Source of the DNA: Gari tellinella
Lineage: Eukaryota > Mollusca > Bivalvia > Cardiida > Psammobiidae
DNA: 64,000 bases
Direction of reading: 5' to 3'
Assembly: GCA_922989275.2 (NCBI GenBank)
Contig: OV277872.1
Span: 34,203,619 to 34,267,618, forward strand
A model generated the notes under the pieces. That model searched no databases and was not told where the DNA came from. It worked only from the letters and a program-made list of their open reading frames with translations. The translations under genes were made by a program, and so were the position numbers. This document shows, in pieces, positions 53,034-63,689 of this stretch (the stretch's first letter is position 1; the number at the start of each line of letters is the position of its first letter).

Positions 53034-55010
53034 ACCTGTTGCTGTTGAGGTTTTTGCCAACGTCTTATCAACGTTGATTCAACACTGGCCTGTTTACGCA
53101 GTATCAAAATCGTAGCAACGTTGATTCAAAATTGGCTTGTTTCAGCAGTATCAACGTTGATTCAACATTGGCCTGTTTCAGCAGTATCAACGCCGTAGCA
53201 AAGTTGATTCTAAATTCACGTGGTTCAGCAGTATCAACGTCGAATCAACGTTGATTCAACATTGGCCTGTTTCAGCAGTATCAACGTCGAATCAACGTTG
53301 ATTCAACATTGGCCTGTTTCAGCAGTATCAGCGTCGTATCATCGTTGATTCAACATTGGCATATTTCAGCAGTATCAATGTCGTATCAACGTTTATTCAA
53401 CATTTGCCTGTTTCAGCAGTATCAACGTCGTATCATCGTAGATTCTACATTGGCCTGTTTCAGCAGTATCAACGTTGTAGCAACGTTGATTCTACATTGA
53501 CCTTTTTCAGCAGTATCAACGTCGTATCAACGTTGATTCTACATTGGCCTGTTTCAGCAGTATCAACGTTGTAGCAACGTTTATTCAACATTGGCCTGTT
53601 TCAGCAGTATCAACGTCGTATCAACGTTGATTCAACATTGGCCTGTTTCAGCAGTTTCAACGTCGTATCAACGTTGATTCAACATTGGCCTGTTTCAGCA
53701 GTATCAGCGTCGTATCATCGTTGATTCAACATTGGCATATTTCAGCAGTATCAATGTCGTATCAACGTTTATTCAACATTTGCCTGTTTCAGCAGTATCA
53801 ACGTCGTATCATCGTTGATTCTACATTGGCCTGTTTCAGCAGTATCAACGTTGTAGCAACGTTGATTCTACATTGACCTTTTTCAGCAGTATCAACGTCG
53901 TATCATCGTTGATTCTACATTGGCCTGTTTCAGCAGTATCAACGTTGTAGCAACGTTTATTCAACATTGGCCTGTTTCAGCAGTATCAACGTCGTATCAT
54001 CGTTGATTCTACATTGGCCTGTTTCAGCAGTATCAACGTTGATTCTACATTGACCTTTTTCAGCAGTATCAATGTCGTATCAACGTTGATTCAACATTGG
54101 CCTGTTTTAGCAGTATCAACGTCGTATCAACGTTGAGTCAACAGTGGCTTGTTTCATCAGTATCAAGGTTATAGCAACGTTGATTCTATATTGGCCTGTT
54201 TACGCAGTATCAACATCGTATCAACGTTGATTCAACATTGGCCTGTTTCAGCAGTATCAACGCCGTGTCAACGTTGATTCAACATTTGTCTGAATCAGCA
54301 GTATCAACGTTGTAGCAACGTTGATTCTACATTGACCTGTTTACGCAGTATCAACATCGTATCAACGTTGATTCAACATTGGCCTGTTTCAGCAGTATCA
54401 ACGTCGTATCAACGTTGATTCAACATTTGTCTGATTCAGTAGTATCAACGTTGTGGCAACGTTGATTCTACATTGACCTGTTTCAGAAGTATCAGCGTCG
54501 TATCATCGTTGTTTCAACATTGGCATATTTCAGAAGTATCAACGTCGTATCAGCGTTTATTCAACATTGGCATATTTCAGCAGTATCAATGTCGTATCAA
54601 CGTTGATTCAACATTGGCCTGTTTCAGCAGTATCAACGTTCATTCAACATTGACCTGTTTCAGCAGTTTTAACGTCGTACCAACGTTGATTCTACGTTGG
54701 CCTGTTTCAACAGTATCAACGTCGTATCAACGTTGATTCAACATTGACCTGTTTCAGCAGTATCATCGTCGTATTGATAAACATTGATTCAACATTGGCT
54801 TGTTTCAGCAGAATCAATGTCGTATCAACTTTGATTCACAATTGGCCTGTTTCAGAAGTATCAACGCCGTAACAACGTAGATTCTACATTGGCATGTGTA
54901 GGCAGTATCAACGTCATATCAACGTTGATTCTTCTTTGGCCTGTGTAGGCAGTATCAACGTTGATTCAAGATTGGCCTGTTTTAGCAGTATCAACGCCGT
55001 ATCAACGTGG
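53034..55010. repeat. 47-bp minisatellite with 376-bp higher-order repeat
   Basis: About 40 units of 47 bp: GTTGATTCAACATTGGCCTG + TTTCAGCAGTATCAACGTCG + TATCAAC. Blocks at 53309-53500 and 53685-53876 are nearly identical and offset by 376 bp (8 x 47), a higher-order unit. Units carry self-complementary GTTGAT / ATCAAC. The long open frames here come from the repeat and are not genes. Confidence 0.93.
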
Positions 55011-55169
55011 TCTTCGAAAGCAAATATATAGATCTATCAGCATAGGTCGAAGGTTGGTTGGGCAACGTTGTGACTTACAACCAACGCTGTATGCCTGCTG
55101 GGAGGGTCACAACTCCATGTAACACCGGCGTTTTAACCTCTAGATGCGATATTGGTTAGTATGACTTGT

Positions 55170-55408
55170 TAAAGTGGAGAAGACGTTATTCTTTCCCGTT
55201 TAAACGCAAACGCAAAACACTTAAATGTAGAAAATTATAACTTTTGGACAATTCTGAATACTCGTTTTAATATGAGTGGCAAACAGTTTGGAGCCTGATC
55301 AGACGCCGGGTTACCCGGCGTCTGATCTGGCTCCAAACTGTTGCAATGGAAATAATAGTTTAAGTGCCAGCGCGTTTATTGGGAAAGAATAGCGTATTCT
55401 CCACTGTA
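55170..55408. mobile_element. F1 MITE
   Basis: TAAAGTGGAGAAGACGTTAT left, GCGTATTCTCCACTGTA right; core apex GCCGGGTTACCCGGC. Confidence 0.85.
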
Positions 55409-55633
55409 ACATGAGATGGCATATTTCAGTGACATAGTTTACTACTACCATGTGTATACTATATACGGGTTACCTACTAGGTCAACTTGTTCGTTGACCA
55501 GATCATATCATGCTTTCAAGGTCGGTAATATAATTGAGTATAGTTAGTACATACAGTTTGTTTAAATTAAAACCACAACACATGCCTTTTCAACCCTTTC
55601 ATGATCATATTTATTGTGAGGTTTTTAGCGGGC

Positions 55634-55893
55634 TTAACCCTGTCATGGTCAAATTTACCGTGGGGAATTTACCCCTTCACAGCAAAATTGTCGTCTGCTT
55701 CCGTATTGTTGTATCAACTTGTCAATATAAGATTGTTTAAAAGTTAGATTTACGATAGTATGACTTAAGATATATCGATAAGATATTCAAACAGCTTGGG
55801 TCCTGATCAAACGCCGCGTTATGCGGCGTCTGATCAGGATCCAAACTAATTGCAAGAACGCCTTTTTGCTTTATTGACAGTGAAAGTGCCAAT
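55634..55893. mobile_element. F2 MITE, diverged
   Basis: TTAACCCTGTCATGG left, ACCCCTTCACAGC and GTCGTCTGCTTCC inside, core at 55791-55852, right GACAGTGAAAGTGCC. Confidence 0.65.
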
Positions 55894-56639
55894 TGCATGG
55901 AAAATTTCAATGTTCAAATGTTTTCACTGGGTTTATTTGGAAGGGTCTATAATCGATTTAACATAAACAAAATGTAATCGTACATATAAATGTTTTTATT
56001 TGTTAAGAGATTTAACGTCGCTTTCAGGCGTTTCAAGAGTTTATTGTTTCCACTAAACAGACCGATTCTCAATTTCCCCCTCTCGCATTTCTCTCATTGT
56101 GTATACATGTATATCTCAACACCTTTAATTCATTCCTCCACTGGCGGCAATAGTTCCACTTTACATAAGTATGAGTATGCATCATAAGATGATAGCTTAA
56201 AACAGGCTGAAAGTAAACATACCCATGCAACTTTCAGTCCATTTGGACGCGGCAGAATGTGCCTTCATGTTCTTCTTCACTGTCAATCTGCTTTAAGTGG
56301 TCACCTGTCTTCAGTACTAGGCACAAGTTGAGTGGTAATCGGTATATCTTTATTTTAATCTGTCCACTATCAAATGCCAAATACGTATCACTGCTTGTTT
56401 TTTGAGCGCGTGAGTACCGAGTCAAAGTTTTGGAAACTCGACGCTAACTATATAGACCGGGATTTAAATCAAAGATTTGAAACCATCAAACATGAAAATG
56501 ATGGTGTTTATTGTACACTTTTTGAACATATAAAAAGTAAGTCAGAAGCTCCTTTAGGGTTGTTAAATGTTTCCATGTAACTCCATAATGTATCACGTTT
56601 ATTGTGAATGTAGTTACGGTATTTGTCTATTTTCGCTTC

Positions 56640-56762
56640 AAATGGATGTTACATTTATATAATTTCATGTGAAGCGCTTTTGAACGCACAACTCCTGGGC
56701 GCTATATATATAAATCGGGTATAATAATAATAATAATAACAATAATAATAATAATAATAATT
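56640..56762 (+). mobile_element. Retroposon 3' end with ATA tail
   Basis: GTGAAGCGCTTTTGAACGCA, GGGCGCTATATATATAAATC, then (ATA)n with one interruption. The GCGCTATATAAA form is typical of LINE/SINE 3' ends in invertebrates. The short open frame at 56374-56577 upstream may or may not belong to it. Confidence 0.55.
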
Positions 56763-57249
56763 TCCACTATGGCGTATACTGTATAACCAGTTAATCTAAA
56801 ATTCGCAAAACGCTGATGCAAAAACTAGCAAAACGCCATTAAATTCATGTGCACGCAAAAACGGTGTAGATCTAAGGTTTACAGTTGAGTGACTACTTTG
56901 ATATACAGGATGTGCAGATACAGATGGGGATCGGGATCTGGAACACCCCTAAAATGCATTAAAATGGAAAGAAGAGAGGAAAGAGAGAGGAATACTAAAT
57001 GTATGTTACATACGGTGGAGAAAAGTGAGTTGGGTTTTACTGTACCGCGACATTTGCCGCGAAGCAGCGCATGGAATCAGAGCCACCAACCTGCTTTCCT
57101 TTTGGTTCTTGGCAATGGTAATAATTTCCACTAAATAAACAAAAATATTCTCAATAATATTCTCTTTGACATTTAAGCCACAAAACCGCTGTCCGTTGAA
57201 ATGTTTCATGGGAAAATGGGGAAAACCTTAGCTACCGCTATATCCACAT

Positions 57250-57504
57250 CAGGGCTGCCATTTCTCCGGATTTTTCCTAAATCTCCGGATTTTTTCCCAA
57301 TACATGGTAGCTTAAAGAAGGCTGAAAGTAAAGCAGAATGCGCCCTAAGGCGCATTCTGCTTTACTTACAGCCTGCTTTAAGTAGTCGCATGTCAACCAA
57401 ACAAGAAAAGGGTTATGGGGTAAAGGTACGATTCGTAAAATCGCACTTGAAAAATGTAAAGTTGGAAATCTTAGGATTTTTCATGTTAACTTATGGCAGC
57501 CCTG
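57250..57504. mobile_element. F5 MITE with 6-bp target duplication
   Basis: CAGGGCTGCCATTTCTCCGG to TTATGGCAGCCCTG, flanked by CCACAT at 57244-57249 and 57505-57510. Internal F4-type hairpin. Confidence 0.92.
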
Positions 57505-57534
57505 CCACATAAATTGACACCATACACTATTAAA

Positions 57535-57665
57535 GTGGGGTAATTGCAAAATCTTGAAAATTCATAATTCTTTTAACCTTAGTGGCAAACAGTTCGGAGC
57601 CTGATCAGACGCCTGATCTTGCTCTAAACCTTTTGCTGTTGCATCAATGTTTTAGCATAAATATG
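57535..57665. mobile_element. F1 MITE, degraded
   Basis: AAGTGGGGTAATTGC, AACAGTTCGGAGCCTGATCA and TTTTAGCATAAATATG keep the F1 order. Confidence 0.4.
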
Positions 57666-58015
57666 TTACATGCTACCCCCACCCCTTTCCCCTTTGAAAA
57701 AAATTACTAGATCCGCGGTTGTACAGACAAAAATCGTTGGAAAAGGTATGGCTGACTGCTTATTATAGGATAAAGTAATGCAGAAATCTCCCACAGCGAA
57801 CTGTCGTTCTGCAACATTTGATCCCTCATCAAGCAATCACCTACATTGCAGACATCCAATTCTCTATTCAACGATCGGTTAATACAAATTTTACTCCTAC
57901 AATTAAATACCACTCAATTGACCGACAAATTGATTAGGTATTTATGGATTTATTTCGAATACAGTCGAACTTATTTGATATGACGTTTCAAAAGAAGTCT
58001 AAATGGCAGTTTACA

Positions 58016-58190
58016 GTCTGAGTGCTATGACGTCACCTGCTTTAAACAATTGTCGTCTGCTTTTATTTCTCTTTAAATTTTAGATAAATTGATTAAAGTA
58101 AATTCGTATCGAGTGTAAAAAAGTTTAGATCCTGATTAGACGCGGCTTCTGATCAGGATCTAAACTGTTTGCAACTAGAGTAGCCACTGA
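58016..58190. mobile_element. F2 MITE, diverged
   Basis: ATGACGTCACCTGCTTTAAA, AATTGTCGTCTGCTTTTATT and a reduced core at 58122-58172. Confidence 0.6.
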
Positions 58191-58192
58191 CA

Positions 58193-58394
58193 CAGGGCTG
58201 CCATTTCTCCGGATTTTTCTGAAATCTTCGGATTTTTATTCTAACAAAAGGTATTTAAAGCATGCTGAAAGAAAAGCAGAATGCACCTTAAGGCGCATTC
58301 TGCTTTTCTTTCAACCTGCTTTAAGTAATCGCGCTTGAAAAATAGAAAATTTGGAAATCTTAGGAAATTTTCTAATGAACTAATGGTAGCCATG
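58193..58394. mobile_element. F5 MITE
   Basis: CAGGGCTGCCATTTCTCCGG left; right end TGGTAGCCATG changed at two sites. Hairpin AGAATGCACC / AGGCGCATTCT with one unpaired change. No clear target duplication. Confidence 0.8.
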
Positions 58395-58547
58395 CACTGT
58401 ACAGCATGAGTTTGTCTTGTATGTTAACGCCCTACGTTTCTGTCATCTATGGGCTAATTGGACACCCCAGAAAAAGGGGAGTGGATACAGAAAACCCCGG
58501 GCGCGATGGCCTACTCTTATATATCGATGATATCGACAAAGTTATTT

Positions 58548-58695
58548 GGTTCTTTTAGATGCCAAATGTAAAGCACTGATACATCGGACCTCGGTTGATA
58601 AAGTCTCACCCGAAGGACTTGGTCCGGCGGGGGATCGAACTCACAACCCCTGACGCCGTAATATTAAATATCCCTCGAATACGTCCGCCGGTGCT
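58548..58695 (-). mobile_element. tRNA-derived SINE
   Basis: The minus strand has CCGGCGGACGTATTCGAGGG, GAGTTCGATCCCCCGCCGGA and GAGGTCCGATGTATCAG, the last shared with the SINE at 8424-8700. Confidence 0.7.
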
Positions 58696-58739
58696 GCAGG
58701 AAAGTAATGCAGTGAAGGGGCTAACCCTTCTGCTGGTGA

Positions 58740-59630
58740 GTATAGGTCAACTAATTTGAAATCCGCCCACTATGAGTACTTATATCGTCTGAACTAAAAT
58801 AAGGAAAATGTTCCCAAGTAAAGTGTGTAGAATCATGTCAGGGAGATCCTATAAGGAAACGGTACCGATCCAGATCAGAAACTCGTTTTGGGCGGTCTGA
58901 TTGGAGTCTGCACTGCTTTCAAAAGCTTACAGAAGGGGAAGGATTAAACAGATTGCTGCAGCTTACTGAAGCAAGAAGATAAGAATACATTTCTGAATCT
59001 CTCTAAATTACAGTTAAACCTATATATTCACCTAACTTGCCATGAACTATCTTATGGTCTCTAAAGAGTAGGCCTAATGCAAGACAAATACAAAGTAGAA
59101 AATAGTTTTCAACTTCATCCGCTTTTGGTTTTGCACAGGGCTTCAATGATGGAAAATTCCAAACAAGTTTAGTCCATTTCTAATATGGGTATTTCAGGTT
59201 CGTTTTTATAAATTACATTGTAATTGTAAAAGGGCCAGCAATACAGATTTGGTTAGATGTTGCTGTGGCATCGTACAAGAATACTCTTTACAGGTACACT
59301 GTCTGGCAACTGCATTTTGTAAGTTAAATGCGTCAAAATGCGTTTTATGTGAAGGGTATGATGGCTAATGTACTAAAAGAACGCCTGTGTTAGCATGCAG
59401 GTTATCATAATTTCCTCTGACTGACCGTGCTATGAACCGATCGCAACAGTTGTTACAGCCGTGAACACATCTATGCAATCGATCGATTACCAGACAGCTT
59501 CTGACTCACTGCTATAATTTAAATACTTTAGAAATATTTTATACTCTTTTGTATTGATGTCTGGTTTCTCCTCATATCTGATCGAGATTCGACGTCGCCA
59601 AATGACGCCAAGCCATTCGCAACCCTATTT
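58740..59630. other. No gene seen
   Basis: A diverged F9-like stretch near 58865-58915 (CCAGATCAGAAACTC); otherwise no exon or clear repeat. Confidence 0.4.
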
Positions 59631-59639
59631 AGTCCGGCA

Positions 59640-59863
59640 GGTTAAAGGTTAAACCATAATGCACGCTTCGGCGATTTGAAATGATTTTTGCAAACAGTTT
59701 GGATCAAGATGAGACGCCGAGAAACTCGGCGTCTCATCTGGATTCAATCTGATTGACATTCTACTGACAGTTTCTGAAAAATAAATGCAGATAAATCGAT
59801 GATGAGAATTGTTGCAGACGACAAATTTTGCAGACGACAATTAGAGCGCGTGCTAAGGGTTAA
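59640..59863. mobile_element. F2 MITE
   Basis: Core at 59689-59752 with apex GCCGAGAAACTCGGC and arms GATGAGACGCC / GGCGTCTCATC, changed on both sides versus other copies. GCAGACGACAATTAGAGCGC and GGGTTAA at the right. Confidence 0.75.
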
Positions 59864-59869
59864 CTAGTG

Positions 59870-61010
59870 TATTGACAATCCTTACTATGTTCTTACTATA
59901 TATCCTGCTTGAGTGCCCTGACGGATAGTTGTATTTAGCGTGCGTCAGTGGATATATATTGGTATTGCACTCTAAAAATTTATATAACACTTGCTGCTTT
60001 ACAGTTGCCGATCGTCTGCTCATCCAATCGGATACATGTTCATTGAACATGGAACGTGTAAAGACTCCACTTAGCCGGATATGTAACACAAAACTGAGGA
60101 TTTTACTGTGAAAATAACAATGTCGGTAACATTGGGGATTTTCCATAGATATTTTCGAATGAAATACGCGGACAGTTCTAGGACTGGATAATTAAATTGC
60201 CTTATATAATCGATTATTTTGATTGGAGATGATACGCCTTTTCAATGTCTACCATCGGTATCTGTTGGTCTATCCTATTTTCACAGAGGCCATTTCAACA
60301 GGTAAGATTCTCGGAAATAATTAGACCTTTATCGTGCTATGTACAATTCAGGTACAATATTTGTCGGCTGCAGCATTTACTAGTGATGCTTATATGTCGT
60401 TTTTAAGCAGGTGTCATAATGGTTATGCCATCAAATATATTGTATCTAGATCAGACGGCGAATTTCCTCATCTTGATCCAAACTGGTGAAAATAACAGCT
60501 ACCAAAATTTCGCCGGCAGCTTATTAAGGTCAAACTGGTTTGTTTTCGGTTTCCAAGCATTAGGATTACGAATATTTTGGCAAAATAAAAAAGCATAAAG
60601 TTCATTGGTCATAAATATTAACATTTCCAGCGTTTTTCATGTTTTTGGCAACTGAAACCGGCATTTTGACCAACACACATGTGTGTGTTAAGATGCTGTT
60701 GTGTGATTATTATGGAAATGCTTTTATTACGCACACCGCCGGTATCTCGGGAGCACAGGACAGACGACGCGATGTGATAAGAAGTTTTTCAGTATTTATC
60801 TATATTTGGTTCGTTATTAAGCGGCCGGAAGGATGTCACGAATATGGCAGTTGTATCAAAATGCTTTAAAGACTCATCCAATCCGAACTGCCGCGATTTC
60901 AACAAGTAAGTGAGAAGAATTGACCTGTAATTTTCCATAGTTCTGAACACGCATGTGTTGATGGGCATGGAAAATTTAGCTATAACGGTCTCTTTTATAG
61001 ATTTAATTAC
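59870..61010. other. No supported gene
   Basis: Mixed sequence with short open frames (e.g. 60639-60866, 76 codons) but no recognisable domain or splice-linked exon; a half F2-like core near 60450. Confidence 0.4.
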
Positions 61011-61015
61011 ACATA

Positions 61016-61249
61016 CAGGGCTGCCATAAGTTGACATGAAAAATCCTAAGATTCCCAAATTTACTTTTTTCAAGTGCGAATTTACGTATCGTACCTTTAC
61101 CCCATAGCCTGTTTCTTGTTTTATTGACAAGCGACTTCTTAAAGCAGGCTTATGGCGCATTCTGCTTTACTTTCAGCCTGCTTTAAGCTACAATGTACTG
61201 GAGAAAAAATCCGGAGATTTAGGAAAAATCCGGAGAAATGGCAGCCCTG
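61016..61249. mobile_element. F5 MITE, inverted, with 6-bp target duplication
   Basis: CAGGGCTGCCATAAGTTGAC to GAGAAATGGCAGCCCTG, flanked by CACATA at 61010-61015 and 61250-61255. One hairpin arm is partly deleted (GCAGGCTTATGGCGC). Confidence 0.92.
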
Positions 61250-61480
61250 CACATATGCGAATGCTTGCTCATGTTAGTCTCATATGGAACACTGTCTTGA
61301 ATAAATTGAAAGAGGAATGTATTGTTTCTGCCGACTGTCTGACAGACAGAACATGCTCGGCTGTACATCTGAGTCATCCTACTGTGTAGAGTTCAATCGG
61401 GGTCCAGTTAGGCTCCAAATAACTTAAAACTCCTCAAAAAGATTGTTTAGCACAAAATGTAACTTGCATTGACCTTTACC

Positions 61481-61870
61481 CTTTACTTTATAGTTTTGAA
61501 GGCAGGTGACCATACAGCTTGAACGTAAAGCAGAATATGCGCCTTAACCCATTACCCCATAGCATAGTTTTAAAGACATGTAATCACTTAAAAAGCAGGT
61601 TGAAAGTAAAGCAGAATGACTATGTGCCTAATGGCCTGCTTTAAGATGTAGCCTGCTACAGGCTGCTAGGATTTTTTTATTTTTTTTTAAATTCTAATTC
61701 TCATATCATCATGATCTGCATATTCATGACTGTATAAACTTATTTTATAAAGTGGAATTATATACTCTAGTGGAGGAATGAATTGAAGGCGTAAAATGTA
61801 TATTTATGGAGCACTAGGTTGAGGCACATATTAAATTCTGCTTTACTTTCAGCTTTCTTTAAGCAAAACT
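61481..61870. mobile_element. F4 MITE interrupted at its hairpin apex
   Basis: Left half CCCTTTACTTTATAG ... AAGCAGAATATGCGCC, right half GGCACATATTAAATTCTGCT then TTACTTTCAG. They are the two arms of one hairpin, parted by 61544-61822. Confidence 0.75.
61544..61822. mobile_element. F4 MITE nested in an F4 hairpin
   Basis: TTAACCCATTACCCCATAGC left, GGAGCACTAGGTTGA right (TTAA decayed to TTGA). It has its own GCAGAATGACTATG hairpin remnant. Confidence 0.75.
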
Positions 61871-61894
61871 TGGCTCACAAAGACAAGACCAGCG

Positions 61895-62045
61895 TCCAAT
61901 GTCATAAAGCATTTCAAGTTTGAGTCTGAGATCGTTATGAAGCATATAATTGGTCAGTTTTGAACTTTTGCTCAAATTTGACGAATCAAATGCTTCTGAA
62001 CAATCTCAGACTTAACTCAAACCTGAAACGCTGTATAACCTGGAC
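61895..62045. mobile_element. F6 MITE
   Basis: TCCAATGTCATAAAGC left, GCTGTATAACCTGGA right; mirrored GAGTCTGAGATCGTT / AACAATCTCAGACTT. Confidence 0.75.
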
Positions 62046-62144
62046 TTTTTCCTTTTAGAGTGTAATATTAGTAGAGTAAAAAAGGTAAATTATAAGCATG
62101 TATGGGGGATTGTATGCTTTTCTTGTTTCACTTGCACTCTGTAT

Positions 62145-62533
62145 TAGGGGTGTAACAATTCGCCGAAACCTGCATCGCAGTTTATCGCAATACGGAGAAA
62201 TCGAATCGCAATATATTGCAATATACCGTGTAAGTATGGAACAAGCATCTGCCATCGCTGCTTGTTTCTTAATAAGAGCGTCTCGTTGAGTGAGATTAAA
62301 CGGAAACGAAATAGTACTGTTACACCGGCTAGGGATATGGATAAAACACCGGACTGCGTCTACTACGCGTTGTTTCGAAAACAATTCCGCGAAACAAAAA
62401 GTAAGTTTGTCCATTCTTTTACCGTTTTTAAATAAGGCAAAGAAAATCGGTTTTTCTGAATCTGAACCGCGGGGCAATATTATTCAGCTCACACCGCAAT
62501 ATATCGGTACACTGCCGAATCGTTACACCCCTA
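62145..62533. mobile_element. hAT-like non-autonomous element, 389 bp, 8-bp target duplication
   Basis: Ends TAGGGGTGTAACAATTCGCC and CGAATCGTTACACCCCTA, with CTCTGTAT at 62137-62144 and 62534-62541. An 8-bp duplication with short ends is the hAT hallmark. Sub-terminal CGCAATATAT repeats occur on both sides. No transposase. Confidence 0.9.
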
Positions 62534-62544
62534 CTCTGTATGTT

Positions 62545-63043
62545 GGCTCCAGATAAGAGGAGTATTTCAAAAACTATCACCTTTATTTCTGCTTTAAACC
62601 CTATGGTGTCACTACCAGGGTTTTCCCTTGCATTTTGTAATTGAGAGTCCTAAGGACCCTCAAACCTTTCACTTTGAGGGTCCCTCAGCATATTTGGGGG
62701 TCCCAAATTAATTTGATGTTGACAAATAATTGGTTTGACCTTTGTAAACAGTGCATACCCCACATCAGCACTCAGGATTTACATATCTGATGATTTGGGG
62801 GTTTGAAGTAAAATGTGGTCAAAGATTTGAGGGTCCTGGGGACCCTAGGGGTTGGACAAATAGGGGTCCCAGGTGACAGAATTGAGTCCAAGATGCAGGA
62901 AACCTGCGTCCGGGAAAACCCTGACTACTCTTTAGAATCGTCTCAAAGAGACGATTCTAATGAGTAGTAACACCATAGGATTTGGTGCTGTATGAATGAG
63001 AAAATGTTGGATTTGTCCAGAATACTCCCTCTTATCTGGAGCT
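62545..63043. mobile_element. F8 MITE interrupted by another element
   Basis: GGCTCCAGATAAGAGGAGTA left, TACTCCCTCTTATCTGGAGC right. The central hairpin CTATGGTGTCACTAC... / ...GTAGTAACACCATAG is split by 62616-62923. Confidence 0.88.
62616..62923. mobile_element. 308-bp element with 12-bp ends and 5-bp target duplication
   Basis: Perfect ends CAGGGTTTTCCC / GGGAAAACCCTG, flanked by ACTAC at 62611-62615 and 62924-62928. Removing it restores the F8 hairpin. Interior has GAGGGTCC direct repeats. Possibly hAT-related by its CAGGG start, though hAT usually gives 8 bp. Confidence 0.9.
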
Positions 63044-63327
63044 CTGCCCTGTTCTCATAATGAGTTAATATTGATCAGTAGATTTCGAATATACCTTATA
63101 CTTAACCATATATCATAGCCCTAGGGATTTAAGCAATAACTGATAAGCCAGTCTGTATGGAAAATTGTGCCATACACCATCTGTTAGCACTGATAGTGCA
63201 AGCTAATACACCTTTGTTATGTGATGGTTATGTACCATTACAAATGGAATCTTATAAGAAATTCCCAATAACACTAGTTAACTCTTTACTCCATAGCCTG
63301 TTTCTAGTTCTAAAGAAAGATGATCAC

Positions 63328-63557
63328 TTAACCAATTACCCCATAAATACGCCTTTTTACGCCTATAATTTATTCCTCCACTGAAGAAAAATAGTTCAAA
63401 TTTATACAGCCATGAATATATATCAATTCATAAGAAATATGTTCTATATTCAAGCAGATGGTAATTAAAGCAGGCTTAAAGTAAAGAAGAATGCTTTACT
63501 TTCAACTAGCTTTAAGTGGTCACCTATCTGCAAAACTAGAAATGGGATAATAGGTTA
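63328..63557. mobile_element. Nested F4 MITE, TTAA target duplication
   Basis: TTAACCAATTACCCCATAAA to GGGATAATAGGTTAA. Without it the host reads GATCACTTAAAGCAGATTGA, the normal F4 sequence, so one TTAA became two. Confidence 0.9.
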
Positions 63558-63689
63558 AAGCAGATTGAAAGTAAAGCAGAATGCACCTTAAGGTGCATCC
63601 TGCTTTACTTTCAGTCTGTGTTAAGCTTCCATATGATATTATAGAATATAGAAAATATTTATCATTATTCATATTGATTGGATTTACAA

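Noticed and set aside
53309..54736. Open frames with repeated 'ACFSSISVVSS'-like peptide
   Set aside because: A 47-bp unit shifts frame between units and only stays open by composition; it is a minisatellite.
56374..56577. 68-codon open frame before the ATA-tailed 3' end
   Set aside because: No recognised LINE protein motif; may be the decayed end of a LINE frame but not supportable.
60280..60320. TATTTTCACAG ... AACAGGTAAG, a micro-exon-like pattern
   Set aside because: Only 15 bp between the sites and no neighbouring exons; chance splice-like sequence.
60639..60866. 76-codon open frame with a hydrophobic start
   Set aside because: No domain, no matching splice partners and no conservation evidence.
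62055..62477. 140-codon minus-strand open frame
   Set aside because: It lies inside and across the border of the hAT-like element at 62145-62533 and has no domain.
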